Assembly (NCBI GenBank): GCA_026002875.1
Contig: BPGE01000001.1
Span: 1,426,001-1,490,000 of the forward strand
DNA length: 64,000 nt
Origin: Bryobacteraceae bacterium
Lineage (GTDB): Bacteria; Acidobacteriota; Terriglobia; Bryobacterales; Bryobacteraceae
Direction: 5' to 3'
A model generated the notes under the pieces. The model searched no databases. It was not told the origin of the DNA and worked only from the letters and a program-made list of their open reading frames with translations. The translations under genes were made by a program, and so were the position numbers. How positions within the stretch are numbered: the first letter of the stretch is position 1; each line of letters begins with the position of its first letter. Below are positions 35,091 through 43,942 of the stretch, piece by piece.

Positions 35091-35681
35091 TCACCGCGGC
35101 TCGTCGATCGGCACCTCGGCGAAGAACAGCTCTTTCCCGCTCACGCCTTCGCGGATGCCCGTGATGTAGAGGATGGCCTCCCGCCGGTGCCGCGTTTCGA
35201 AGTAGAAAAAGCCGTGCGCCGTCTCGCCCTTCAGCAGCGTCTTCGCTCCGAACGCCCGCGTCTCGAACTCCACCTTCGCCAGCGGGTTCTTTTTCTTCGG
35301 CAGCGGGATTGGCGCCCGCGGCCCCATGCTCGGCCGCCTCGGTCCCAGAATCGACGGCAGCTCATGCGCCGGCGTCGGCTGCACTTCATACCGCCCTGCC
35401 TGATACGTCACCCGCATCCGGTCCAGCATCAGCGCCTCCTCGCCCCGGTTTTCGAGGATCAACATCACAGGCAGCACGCCGTGCTCGTTTGGATTCACTC
35501 CCCCGAACAGCGGCTTGGTCTCGTCATCCGTTTCGAACTTGACCGCCGCCAGTACCAGCGGCCCCACCTTCTGATGCGACGGATAGCTGTCGGCCGGCTT
35601 CGGCCGGAAGGGCGCCTGCCCCGTGGCCGCCGCCAGCATCAGCCCCAGGCTTACAATCAGTGTTTTGCCGAGCACTCTCAT
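35091..35681 (-). CDS. Secreted protein of unknown function
   Basis: A 196-residue protein with a signal peptide (MRVLGKTLIVSLGLMLAAA) and a beta-rich mature part with the pattern G-P-L-V-L-A-A-V-K-F-E-T, then L-P-V-M-L-I-L-E-N-R-G-E-E, resembling an immunoglobulin-like domain. I do not recognise the family. Its first 59 bases overlap the divergent WaaA-LpxK frame if that begins at 35623. Confidence 0.7.
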   Translation of the reverse strand: MRVLGKTLIVSLGLMLAAATGQAPFRPKPADSYPSHQKVGPLVLAAVKFETDDETKPLFGGVNPNEHGVLPVMLILENRGEEALMLDRMRVTYQAGRYEVQPTPAHELPSILGPRRPSMGPRAPIPLPKKKNPLAKVEFETRAFGAKTLLKGETAHGFFYFETRHRREAILYITGIREGVSGKELFFAEVPIDEPR

Positions 35682-37974
35682 CTACGTCCTCTACCGGGCC
35701 GTTCAGACCCTCGCCTTCCCGTTCCTTCTACTGTACCTATCCTTCCGGATCGCCAAGGACCGCCGCTACCTGCGCCGCCTCGGCGAGCGCTTCGGCTTCC
35801 TGCCGCCGCACATTCTCCCGACGGCACCCGGCGCCATCTGGTTGCATGCCGTCAGCGTCGGCGAGGCGCTCACTGCCGCCGTCCTGCTCCGCCGCCTCCG
35901 CCCGCTGCTGCCGGCCGTTCCCGTGTACGTCTCGACAACGACGCTGGCGGGGCGCGCTCTCTGCGAAGAGAAGCTGGCCGGACTCGCCGACGCCGTCTTC
36001 TACGCGCCGCTCGACTACTGCTTCGCTGTCCGCCGCGTGCTCCGGCGCCTCCGTCCTGCTCTCGTCATCGTCATGGAGACCGAGATCTGGCCCAATCTCT
36101 TCCGCGAAGCCCGCCGTTCCGGTGCGCGCCTCCTGCTCGCCAACGCCCGCATCTCGGACCGCGCCCTGCCCCGCTATCTGCGCTACCGCTGGTTTTTCCG
36201 GCACGCGCTCGCACAAGCGGACCGCATCCTCGCCCAGGATGCTGCGGCCGCGGAACGCTACCACGCCCTCGGCGCGGAAAATGTGGAAATTGCCGGGAAT
36301 CTCAAGTACGATTTTGACCCGGATTCCACGAAAATTCCTCCAGATCTTACCGCATTCCTGGACGCTCTCCGTCCGGAGCCCGTCTGGATCGCCGCCTCCA
36401 CCATGCCCCCGATGCTCCCTGACGATCCCGACGAAGACGAGATCGTCCTCGATGCGTTTCAGCGCCTGGCAGAGCGCTTCCCGCGCCTGCTCCTGATCCT
36501 CGCCCCTCGCCGCCCGGACCGCTTTTCCCTTGCCGCCGAAAAGCTCGCCGCCCGCGGCGTCCCCTTCCTGCGCCGGTCAGAGCTGCACCCGGCCGCCGGA
36601 CTCGCTCTGCCCGGCGTCCTGCTGCTCGACTCCATCGGCGAGCTCAACTCGCTCTTCCGCATCGCCGCAGCGGTCTTCATGGGCGGCACCTTCCCCCGTC
36701 GCGGCGGACACAACATCCTCGAGCCGGCCGCCTTTGGCGTCCCTGTGCTGTGCGGCCCGCACATGGAGAATTTTGCGGAAATCGCTGCTGAATTCCAGCG
36801 GAATCACGCAATGATCTCCGTGCCGTCGCCTCCGGATCTCGCCTCTGCCGTCGAGCGCATCCTCTCGGACAGCGCATCCCGCGCATCCGTCGGCGAACGG
36901 GCCCGCACCCTGTCCGCTGCCCGCCGTGGCGTTGCCGCCCGCGTGGCCGCCGCCGCCGCGCAACTCCACGATGCCGGCCTGCCGCGCCCGCTCGGCCCCA
37001 ACCTTCTCGCGCCGCTCTGGCTCGCCGGCATGGCCGTCCATCGCGCCGTTTCTTCCCGATTCCGCATGGACATGCCTGAGAAGCCGGTCGTCAGCATCGG
37101 CAACCTCGCCATGGGCGGCACAGGCAAGACGCCCCTGGTCCGCTGGCTCTGCCGCGAACTCGCCGCGCGCGGCCTCCGCCCTGCCGTGCTCACCCGCGGC
37201 TACCGGCGCCAGTCCCGCGAGATCGTGGCCGCCCTCCCCGGCCAGACCCTTCCCGTCGAGCTGACCGGCGAAGAAGCCCAGCTGATCCTCCGCGACGGCG
37301 CCGCCGCCGTCGCCATCGGCGCCGACCGCCAGGCAGCGCGCCGGAAGCTCGCCGCCGCAAGCGGATTCTCGCCCGACCTCTACATTCTCGATGACGGCTT
37401 CCAGCATTGGCGGACCCGCCGCGAACTCGACCTCGTCCTCATCGACGCGATCGACCCCTTCCGCGGCGGCGTCTTCCCCAAAGGCCGCCTCCGCGAGCCC
37501 CTCCGCGCGCTGGCACGCGCCTCAGCCGTCATCATCACGCGCGCGGAGCAGGGCAGGGAATACTCCGGCCTCATCGGCGGGATCCGCAGGGAAAACCCCT
37601 CCTGCCCCATCTTCAAAGCCTGGTTCGCCGCCGATCCTCCGCAGCTCCCGCCCGGTCTCCGCCCCGGCGCCTTTTGCGGCATCGCCCAGCCGGAATCCTT
37701 CCGCCGCACCCTGGCTTCGCTCGGGATCGAGCCGGCCTTTCTGAAAACCTTCCCCGACCACCACCACTACACGGAATCGGAGATCCGCCCGCTGCTCGAT
37801 CAGGCCCCCCTGCTCCTGACCACGGAAAAAGACCTGCTGAATCTCCCCGCTTCGCTTCAATCCCACCCTGGCATCCGCGCTGTCCCCGTCCGTCTCGAGC
37901 TGGACCGGCCCGGGGAACTGCTCCAGCTCGTGCTTGGCCGCCTCAGCGCAGCTCGCGGATCTTCAGATTCCTGA
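35623..37974 (+). CDS. waaA-lpxK: Fused Kdo transferase (WaaA/KdtA) and lipid A 4'-kinase (LpxK)
   Basis: A 783-residue bifunctional protein for the inner-membrane, cytoplasmic-face steps of Kdo2-lipid A synthesis. Residues 1 to about 450 are WaaA: N-terminal membrane segment, W-L-H-A-V-S-V-G-E, M-E-T-E-I-W-P-N and the late G-G-H-N-x-L-E-P-A motif, a GT-B Kdo transferase. Residues about 455-783 are LpxK: a Walker A-like G-N-L-A-M-G-G-T-G-K-T-P (about 491-502), T-R-G-Y-R-R, and D-D-G-F-Q-H. There is no stop or frame change at the junction. No ATG is available: the GTG at 35623 or a TTG at 35665 must start it, and both lie inside the beginning of the divergent gene. The end overlaps the convergent DUF1080 gene by 32 bases. 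Confidence 0.9.
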   Translation: MAAASISPRLTISVLPSTLIYVLYRAVQTLAFPFLLLYLSFRIAKDRRYLRRLGERFGFLPPHILPTAPGAIWLHAVSVGEALTAAVLLRRLRPLLPAVPVYVSTTTLAGRALCEEKLAGLADAVFYAPLDYCFAVRRVLRRLRPALVIVMETEIWPNLFREARRSGARLLLANARISDRALPRYLRYRWFFRHALAQADRILAQDAAAAERYHALGAENVEIAGNLKYDFDPDSTKIPPDLTAFLDALRPEPVWIAASTMPPMLPDDPDEDEIVLDAFQRLAERFPRLLLILAPRRPDRFSLAAEKLAARGVPFLRRSELHPAAGLALPGVLLLDSIGELNSLFRIAAAVFMGGTFPRRGGHNILEPAAFGVPVLCGPHMENFAEIAAEFQRNHAMISVPSPPDLASAVERILSDSASRASVGERARTLSAARRGVAARVAAAAAQLHDAGLPRPLGPNLLAPLWLAGMAVHRAVSSRFRMDMPEKPVVSIGNLAMGGTGKTPLVRWLCRELAARGLRPAVLTRGYRRQSREIVAALPGQTLPVELTGEEAQLILRDGAAAVAIGADRQAARRKLAAASGFSPDLYILDDGFQHWRTRRELDLVLIDAIDPFRGGVFPKGRLREPLRALARASAVIITRAEQGREYSGLIGGIRRENPSCPIFKAWFAADPPQLPPGLRPGAFCGIAQPESFRRTLASLGIEPAFLKTFPDHHHYTESEIRPLLDQAPLLLTTEKDLLNLPASLQSHPGIRAVPVRLELDRPGELLQLVLGRLSAARGSSDS

Positions 37975-38785
37975 ACCACGCCTCGTCGTTGTGATGCTGC
38001 AGCGCGATCGGCGTCCGCCGCTTCGGAATCTCGACAAGCAGCCGCCGCACCGGGTGGCCTTCCTTCCATCGCTTCTCGATGCTCTCCCGCACCTGCGGAT
38101 CGTCCAGACGGATGTCGACCACCTTCACTCCGTTCAGCCAGTGCTCCACATGCAGCCCGCGCAGCACGATGCGGCCTTCGTTGAACTCGCCGGCGGGCCT
38201 CGACACGGATTGCGCCGGCGCCGCCATCCGGTACAGCGCCCCGGCGCGCCCTGTGGCGTTGTAGAGGGCGTCAATGTGCCTCTTGTCGTCGATCACCTGA
38301 TACTCGAACGCCACCGGATAGACCTGCGCTCCGCTGCCCGGCTTCACCAGCTCCCGCTTCGCGCTCCGGTGCTCGAGAAACCAGCCCACCTGCTGCTCGA
38401 AACTCAGCCGCATCCCCTCGGGAAGCTGCTTCTCATCCACCAGCACCGAATCCTGGATCAGGTACTTGACGCCGCTGTTGGCCCCGGGCGCCACTTTCCA
38501 CTCGAACGCCAGTTCGAAGTCCCCGAATTCGTCCAGCGTCAGCAGATCCTCGCGCAGCACGGGACGCGGAATCGCCTTCAGACACCCGTCCTCCACCGTC
38601 CACGCCCCTTCAGCAGCAGGGACCCAGCCGCGCATCGTCTCGCCGTCGAACAGCAGGCGCCAGCCCGCTTTCTGCTCCTCCGCCGTCAGCCGGTTGGCAG
38701 CCGGCTGCGCCGCTGCCAGGCCGAGCGCCAGGCCCGCGCAAAGAAAAAGCCGCCCGCAGGCGGCTGCAATCGTACCCCTCTTCAT
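37943..38785 (-). CDS. DUF1080 family exported protein (3-keto-disaccharide hydrolase-like)
   Basis: A 280-residue protein with a signal peptide (M-K-R-G-T-I-A-A-A to about residue 26). The concanavalin-like DUF1080 beta-sandwich shows G-W-R-L-L-F-D-G-E-T-M-R-G-W, then W-T-V-E-D-G-C-L, F-E-W-K-V-A-P-G-A-N-S-G-V and H-H-N-D-E-A-W-F-R-N-L-K-I-R-E-L. Members have been shown to hydrolyse 3-keto-glycosides in some bacteria. The ATG at 38785 has GGTTGGGAG upstream; a TTG at 38797 is less likely. It is the last of three minus-strand genes that also include two thioredoxin-fold proteins. Confidence 0.88.
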   Translation of the reverse strand: MKRGTIAAACGRLFLCAGLALGLAAAQPAANRLTAEEQKAGWRLLFDGETMRGWVPAAEGAWTVEDGCLKAIPRPVLREDLLTLDEFGDFELAFEWKVAPGANSGVKYLIQDSVLVDEKQLPEGMRLSFEQQVGWFLEHRSAKRELVKPGSGAQVYPVAFEYQVIDDKRHIDALYNATGRAGALYRMAAPAQSVSRPAGEFNEGRIVLRGLHVEHWLNGVKVVDIRLDDPQVRESIEKRWKEGHPVRRLLVEIPKRRTPIALQHHNDEAWFRNLKIRELR

Positions 38786-38800
38786 CGCGGCTCCCAACCT

Positions 38801-39364
38801 CTATTTCTTGCTCCGGGAAGGCCCCTTTTTCGGCGCATCGTTCTCCGCCAGCAACTGCTCGACGATTTTCCGGATGTTGGCCTCTTCGGCCGCCGGCGCC
38901 ATGCGGGGATCCTCGGCCCTGAGGTGTTCCCGCAGATTCCCTTTCCTGTCGATGAACGCCAGTTGAGGATACGCCATCCGCAGCATCATGGGCACTTGCA
39001 GGAAATTTCTGACCGAAGCGTCGCTGTACACCGCAATCGGAAACAAGGCGCCCGTTTCCGCGGCAAAGACCGGAATTCTCGGCGCGGCTCCAGGATCCAC
39101 CGCCAGGCCGATCACCTGGAAGCCCCGCGGACCGTACTCCCTCTGCAGTTGCGCAAGAATCTTGCCCGAGTGTTTGCACCCGGGGCACGTCGTCAGCAGA
39201 AACTCCAGAGCCACCACTTTGCCGCGGAACTGCGACAGCCGCATCGTTCCGCTGCCGCCGGTGACCGGCGCAAACTCGATGTCGGGCGCGGGACGCGGCA
39301 TCTGCGCCATGGCGCCCACTGCCAGCCACCCCGCAAGAGCGGGCAGCGCGAAAAAGAATCTCAC
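38801..39364 (-). CDS. Exported thioredoxin-fold (TlpA/redoxin-like) protein
   Basis: A 187-residue protein with a signal peptide (about 1-20) and a thioredoxin fold carrying a CxxC active site (C60-P-G-C63) after the F-R-G-K-V-V-A-L-E-F strand. It likely catalyses periplasmic thiol-disulfide exchange. The C-terminal tail is basic. The gene overlaps the upstream homologue by ATGA (39361-39364), so the two are translationally coupled and probably arose by duplication. Confidence 0.85.
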   Translation of the reverse strand: MRFFFALPALAGWLAVGAMAQMPRPAPDIEFAPVTGGSGTMRLSQFRGKVVALEFLLTTCPGCKHSGKILAQLQREYGPRGFQVIGLAVDPGAAPRIPVFAAETGALFPIAVYSDASVRNFLQVPMMLRMAYPQLAFIDRKGNLREHLRAEDPRMAPAAEEANIRKIVEQLLAENDAPKKGPSRSKK

Positions 39365-39927
39365 GATTTCTTGCTCCGGGATTTTGGTGCGCCGGCGCCG
39401 CCGTTCTCCGCGGCCAGCTCCAGAATCAGGCGCCGCATGTTCGCCTCTTCGTTCCTGAAAAAGTCATCTCCGCCCGGAAAATAGTAGCGGATAACCCCCT
39501 TCTTGTCGATGAAAACGACTTGCGGAAAATACATGGGCGCGTTCGAGTTCTGCGCTTCCAGCCAGGCATAGGCCTGTTCGCGCGGCGTGTAGCCCACGGG
39601 GAATTTCAGTCCGAGATTGCTGATATAGGCTGGAACCAGCATCCGCGCCTCGGTCATCGAGTTCGGGTTGATCGCGGCGCCCAGCGGCTGGAACTTGTCC
39701 CCGAGCTCGTTGTAAAGCTTCTGCATGATCGACGAGCACGTCGCGCAGTGCGGGCAGGTCGTCAGCAGGAACTCCAGCACGACCACCTTGCCCCGGAACC
39801 GGCTCAGCAGCAGGTGCTCCCCGCTGTTCAGAATGATTGTCAGCTCAGGCGCCGTCTTGGGCGGCTTCAGTTGCGCCAGAAGCGGCGAGGCCCCTGTGAA
39901 AAGCAGAAAGTCTCGGCGGTTCAACAT
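39361..39927 (-). CDS. Exported thioredoxin-fold (TlpA/redoxin-like) protein
   Basis: A 188-residue homologue of the next gene, with the same F-R-G-K-V-V strand and a CPHC active site (C58 to C61) followed by a third cysteine (C64). The N terminus has a twin-arginine motif (L-N-R-R-D-F-L-L-F-T), so this copy may be exported folded by Tat, unlike its Sec-type neighbour. A TATAGT box lies 13 bases before the ATG and there is no clear Shine-Dalgarno sequence, suggesting a very short leader. Confidence 0.85.
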   Translation of the reverse strand: MLNRRDFLLFTGASPLLAQLKPPKTAPELTIILNSGEHLLLSRFRGKVVVLEFLLTTCPHCATCSSIMQKLYNELGDKFQPLGAAINPNSMTEARMLVPAYISNLGLKFPVGYTPREQAYAWLEAQNSNAPMYFPQVVFIDKKGVIRYYFPGGDDFFRNEEANMRRLILELAAENGGAGAPKSRSKKS

Positions 39928-39941
39928 GACGGGAATCTTTA

Positions 39942-41204
39942 CTATAACGCAGGACGCGCCCTGTCCTCAGCCGGTTGCAGGCCTTCCACCGCGGCCACGG
40001 CCGCACCGCGCACCTCCACCCGGAACCGCCCGTCCGAGTTGCTCCCTTCCAGCAGTCCTCGCCCCGCCGTCCGCCACCGCAGCTCCGTCGACTTGCCCTC
40101 CAGCACCCGCCTGTAGCGGTTCACGAAGTCGAGTGCCGCAGCCTCCTCGCTGAACCCCAACGACCAGCGCAGCGCCGGCCGGCCCGACGCCTTGTGCTCC
40201 AGCAGCTCGTAACTCCCGCCCCGCCATTGCGGCCCCAGCCTCTCCGCGTCCTCCTGCCCGCAGTACTGTTTCAGCAGCACCCGGACGTCGAACTCGCCCA
40301 GGATTCCTGAGGACAGCTTCCGGTAGTCGGATTCCCGCTCCGGCACCGGGGCCGGCGGCGCATCGAACTTCGTTCTTTCAAACCACCGCCCGGGGTGGAA
40401 AATCTCGTGCGTCGTCGCCGGCGGACGTTCCAGGACCAGCCGAAACGCCTTCTTGCCCAGTTTTTCCACTGCCGCCTGCTGGAACAGCACCCCTGCCGTG
40501 TAGGGGAACAGCAGCGTCTCCTGCAAATACAGCGGCGACCGGCCGAATACCGGATAGCTGGCCGCCGCCATCGTGCCCAGCATCGGCAGCATCTTCTCCA
40601 GCGCCGCAGCATTGCCCGCCAGCGATCCCATTCCCATCCGCCCCAGTTGCCACTCCAGCATCACCCACATTGCCTGCCCTTCCACCACGGCCAGCCGGGC
40701 CGCCTGCTGCTCGCCCGTCTTCGCTCCTTTGTCGAGAAACCTCTCCATGCTGTAATGCTGGTCTGCCAGCGCATGCGACAGCTCGTGCACCAGCACGGCG
40801 TCTTCCATCAGGCCCCCGGATCCGTCCTCCAGCAGCAGCATCCGCCTCCGCCGGTGGTCGTAGACCGCCGCCGCCTGTTCCGCCAGCAGATCTACCGTCG
40901 CCTGCTTGAGATCGAAATCCCGCGGCACCAGCCCGAACAGCTTCAGAGTCAGCTCGTCAGCCCGGATCTCCTCCGGCTTCACCTGACGCTCGATCTCGCG
41001 CTGCACGTAGTCCTTCCACTGCGCGCGCGTCAGAGTCTCCACGGGAACCGGACGCTTCTGCTCGAGTCCCGTGATCCGGGCCACCTCGCGCGTCAGCTCG
41101 CGGATCTTCTCCGCCGCCGGCGCCTGCGCCAGAGCTGCCGAGACCAGCAGCCACAGCGCCGCTGCCAGCCTCGCGCCCGCCTTCAAAAAGGTCTGCCAGT
41201 CCAT
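39942..41204 (-). CDS. Exported HExxH putative zinc metallopeptidase
   Basis: A 420-residue protein with a signal peptide (about 1-27). A zinc-peptidase motif H140-E-L-S-H144-A is preceded by a Y-D-H-R-R-R-R-M segment and followed by a Q-A-A-R-L-A-V-V-E-G-Q-A helix in which the Glu could be the third ligand. Secreted acidobacterial proteins of this type are usually left unnamed; proteolysis is inferred from the motif only. The ATG at 41204 opens the signal peptide; a GTG at 41255 would add 17 non-hydrophobic residues. Confidence 0.75.
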   Translation of the reverse strand: MDWQTFLKAGARLAAALWLLVSAALAQAPAAEKIRELTREVARITGLEQKRPVPVETLTRAQWKDYVQREIERQVKPEEIRADELTLKLFGLVPRDFDLKQATVDLLAEQAAAVYDHRRRRMLLLEDGSGGLMEDAVLVHELSHALADQHYSMERFLDKGAKTGEQQAARLAVVEGQAMWVMLEWQLGRMGMGSLAGNAAALEKMLPMLGTMAAASYPVFGRSPLYLQETLLFPYTAGVLFQQAAVEKLGKKAFRLVLERPPATTHEIFHPGRWFERTKFDAPPAPVPERESDYRKLSSGILGEFDVRVLLKQYCGQEDAERLGPQWRGGSYELLEHKASGRPALRWSLGFSEEAAALDFVNRYRRVLEGKSTELRWRTAGRGLLEGSNSDGRFRVEVRGAAVAAVEGLQPAEDRARPAL

Positions 41205-41314
41205 GCCGCGCGCCGCCCTTTCCCGGAAATTCGCAATCCCTGCCGCTGCTTCCACCTTATCGCACCCGCGCGGGGCCGGGCGCCTCTGCTACACTAACGG
41301 TTTTGGAGGTTGAC

Positions 41315-41455
41315 TTGGCAGAGAACAAGACCGGCAAGCTCTACCAGGCCGAATATCTGGGAAACGGCACGTTCATCATCCACAAGCCGAAGCGCAAGGC
41401 GCGCAAACTCCGCCAGCTGCGCCTGAAGAGCCCCAACCCCGGCATGCGCAAGTAA
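41315..41455 (+). CDS. 46-residue basic protein with TTG start
   Basis: A short gene with a strong signal: a perfect GGAGGT (41305-41310) 4 bases before a TTG start, and a TACACT box at 41289-41294. The product is 46 residues, starts A-E-N-K-T-G-K-L-Y-Q-A-E-Y after the initiator, and is highly basic in the second half (H-K-P-K-R-K-A-R-K-L-R-Q-L-R-L-K), ending G-M-R-K. The charge suggests RNA, ribosome or DNA binding. I do not recognise the family. Confidence 0.65.
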   Translation: MAENKTGKLYQAEYLGNGTFIIHKPKRKARKLRQLRLKSPNPGMRK

Positions 41456-41609
41456 AGCGTCTCCACCAACATTCGGCCCCCGCAAACGGCCTGCGCATGG
41501 CGGCAGTTCTCACCCGGTTGGATGAGAGTGCCCCGTCTTTGGCTAGCTCTTTCGTCCAAACGCCGCCTGCATCCGTGCAGCGCTTGTGCGCTCTCTGAAT
41601 TCTCTGGCG

Positions 41610-42515
41610 CTAATCCGGAACGGCCCGAAGCACCTGCTCAAGGTGTTGCGGCTCGATCCTATCCTGAAGCATGCTCAGCAGGCAGGATTCGTCGCTTTCG
41701 GAGAGCCCAAGGCGCGGCTCGATGCAGCCGCCGCATTCGATGCCCGTCCATGCCAGCATACTCTTCAGCGCGGGGATCAACGGGAAGCGGAGCACCACCT
41801 CGATCAGCGAGTTGATCCGCATCTGCACGCAGCTCGCCTCTTCCCACTTCCCCGCGCGCGCCAGCCCGTAGAGCTCGACAAACCACTCGGGAACCAGATT
41901 GTAGAACGAACCGATCCCGCCGTCGGCGCCCATCAGGAGGCCCGCTGCCAGGATTTCGTCCCGCCCGTTGTAGACAACTGCTCCGGTCTTTTTGAGAATG
42001 GAAAGACGAAACAGGTCGAAATCGGTAAACTTCAGCCCGATGACGTTCGGAATGGCCAGCAGATCGAGAATCTGATCTGTTTCGCTCACGGCAGGGCAGA
42101 GTTCAGGAAACCAATACAACAGCACCGGGACGTCCGAGGCGGCTGCGAGAGCTTGGTAGTAGGCGCGGATTTCTGCGAACGAGTACGGTCCTATGGGGGG
42201 CAGCGAGCTCACCGCTCGCACGCCTATTTTTGACGCGTGACGCGCGAGAGCTAAGGCGTCTTCGGTGCGGGGCGACCCGACATGAACGATCACCTGGCTC
42301 CCTCCCGGCGCACACCGCACGGCGGCCTCGGCGGCTTTCTTTCTCTCCTCGACCGGCAGCAGCAGGCCCTCCCCGGTCTGACCGCAAACGTATACACCGT
42401 CGCAACCAGCCCCGTATAGCCGGTCGAGCAGCTTCTCGTAGCTGGGACTGTGAAATTCGCCCCGGCTGTTGAGGGGCGTGATCACAGCAGGCAGAATACC
42501 GTGCAATTGCGTCAT
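41610..42515 (-). CDS. nanA: Dihydrodipicolinate synthase family lyase, N-acetylneuraminate lyase-like
   Basis: A 301-residue class I aldolase of the DapA/NanA family: C-G-Q-T-G-E-G (the G-x-x-G-E substrate motif), Y-W-F-P-E-L at the catalytic tyrosine, and V-I-G-L-K-F-T-D with the Schiff-base lysine. The G-L-K-F-T pattern and the neighbouring exo-sialidase favour sialic-acid cleavage to N-acetylmannosamine and pyruvate over lysine biosynthesis. The start at 42515 has GGAGG 4 bases upstream. It lies downstream of the sialidase on the same strand and probably in the same transcript. Confidence 0.8.
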   Translation of the reverse strand: MTQLHGILPAVITPLNSRGEFHSPSYEKLLDRLYGAGCDGVYVCGQTGEGLLLPVEERKKAAEAAVRCAPGGSQVIVHVGSPRTEDALALARHASKIGVRAVSSLPPIGPYSFAEIRAYYQALAAASDVPVLLYWFPELCPAVSETDQILDLLAIPNVIGLKFTDFDLFRLSILKKTGAVVYNGRDEILAAGLLMGADGGIGSFYNLVPEWFVELYGLARAGKWEEASCVQMRINSLIEVVLRFPLIPALKSMLAWTGIECGGCIEPRLGLSESDESCLLSMLQDRIEPQHLEQVLRAVPD

Positions 42516-42674
42516 ACAACCTCCACCCGGCGTGCCGTGAACCGGGGGCGGCCCGACCAGTTCAGGACATGCCGGGAAACACCGCTGCCATGGGTCAAAC
42601 AGGCGGCCGGAATCCGGGTTTTGCCAGCCCATCGCCGGAACCAATAGCCGCCATGCCCGGCGGCTCCTCAAGAC

Positions 42675-43886
42675 TCATGGCGACTCCTCCAGAATCCAGG
42701 ACAACCGGAATTTCACCAGAGTCAGCGCCGCGATCCGAAAACGCGGCTCGCCCGGTGCGCCACGTTCATACAGAACGTAGATCCAGCCGTCCGGCCCCGC
42801 GGCAATATCCGCGTACCCGGCCCAACCGGGATCGATCACGCGCTTTTTCTTCCACGTTGCGCCATCGTCTTCGCTGAGCTGAACCGTCAGCTTTCTCCTG
42901 TCCCGGCTTTGCCCGGGCGCCCCCGGTTGCCCTCCGCGCAGCAGATTGTCAGGATTCACGAACAGCAGGCGATTCGGCCCGCGCCGCTTCGGCGGACCGT
43001 AGCGCACGATGCTCCCGAAGCAGATGGGCTCCAGCAACTCTTCCTGAAACACCGGCGCGGACCAACGGGTGGCGCCGTCCGGACTCGTCACCACCACACG
43101 GCGATGGCGGTGGCTCGTCGATCGGACATTCAGCATGACGTGCCCGTTGGACAACTCTACTGCAACGCTTTCATTTGGATTGGTCACCTCGCCGCCTTCG
43201 GGTATCGCTATCTGCCCGGCGCGCCACGTTTTTCCATGGTCGTCGCTGTAAATGGTGGCCACGATATTCGGGCTGTGGGGCGAGACGGCCGCCGTCGAAA
43301 GCCAGACCGGAACGATCAGACGGCCGGATCGGAGCTGAATGCCGTGGCCTGGCCCTGTGGCGATCACTCTCCAGTTGTATTGCGGCCGGAAGCCCTCGAA
43401 AGCCGAAGTGATTTCCACTGGCCTGGAATACGTCCGGCCATCATCGCGGCTGGACATGGCGAAAGCGCGCATGTACTCCACGCAGTAAATAAAATGCACC
43501 AGGCCTTTCTTGCGGTCCGCTATGACCACCGGATTGTTGTACGTGATCATCTCTGGCGGCCTCCGCAGGCTCCCCGCGGCCGGGTTTTGTTCAGGTCTCT
43601 CCTCCAGCAGTCCGGCGATCTGCTGCGGTGTCCATGTGGCTCCCCCGTCCTCGCTTCGCCGCATGACAAGGCGGATGTCGTCCCAGTCGGAACCATTCGT
43701 GCGGCGCGCCTCCGCGTAGGCCAGCAGAGCTCCCCGAGGAGTCACGGCCAGTCCGGGAATTCGATACATGAAATAGCCGTCTTGCCCGGAGATGAAGACA
43801 TCGGTCCGGGCCGGTTCAGCGGCGCCGCACAGGAGAAGAGATGCCGCCCCGGCTGCGATCCAACTCCGGCCTGCCTTGTTGACCAT
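42675..43886 (-). CDS. Exported exo-alpha-sialidase (BNR/Asp-box)
   Basis: A 403-residue secreted six-bladed propeller. Signal peptide (about 1-24), the Y-R-I-P-G-L motif carrying the first catalytic arginine, and at least four Asp boxes (S-E-D-G-G-A-T-W, S-S-R-D-D-G-R-T-Y, S-D-D-H-G-K-T-W, S-E-D-D-G-A-T-W). The Y-A-D-I-A segment lies in the last blade. These are hallmarks of GH33 sialidases, which release terminal sialic acids from host or microbial glycans. The gene sits between a TonB receptor and a NanA-like lyase on the same strand. Confidence 0.9.
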   Translation of the reverse strand: MVNKAGRSWIAAGAASLLLCGAAEPARTDVFISGQDGYFMYRIPGLAVTPRGALLAYAEARRTNGSDWDDIRLVMRRSEDGGATWTPQQIAGLLEERPEQNPAAGSLRRPPEMITYNNPVVIADRKKGLVHFIYCVEYMRAFAMSSRDDGRTYSRPVEITSAFEGFRPQYNWRVIATGPGHGIQLRSGRLIVPVWLSTAAVSPHSPNIVATIYSDDHGKTWRAGQIAIPEGGEVTNPNESVAVELSNGHVMLNVRSTSHRHRRVVVTSPDGATRWSAPVFQEELLEPICFGSIVRYGPPKRRGPNRLLFVNPDNLLRGGQPGAPGQSRDRRKLTVQLSEDDGATWKKKRVIDPGWAGYADIAAGPDGWIYVLYERGAPGEPRFRIAALTLVKFRLSWILEESP

Positions 43887-43942
43887 CGGTGATCCTCCAC
43901 ACCTGCCTCCCGGCTCCGAGCCGCCACCCGCCCGGCGCCAGT

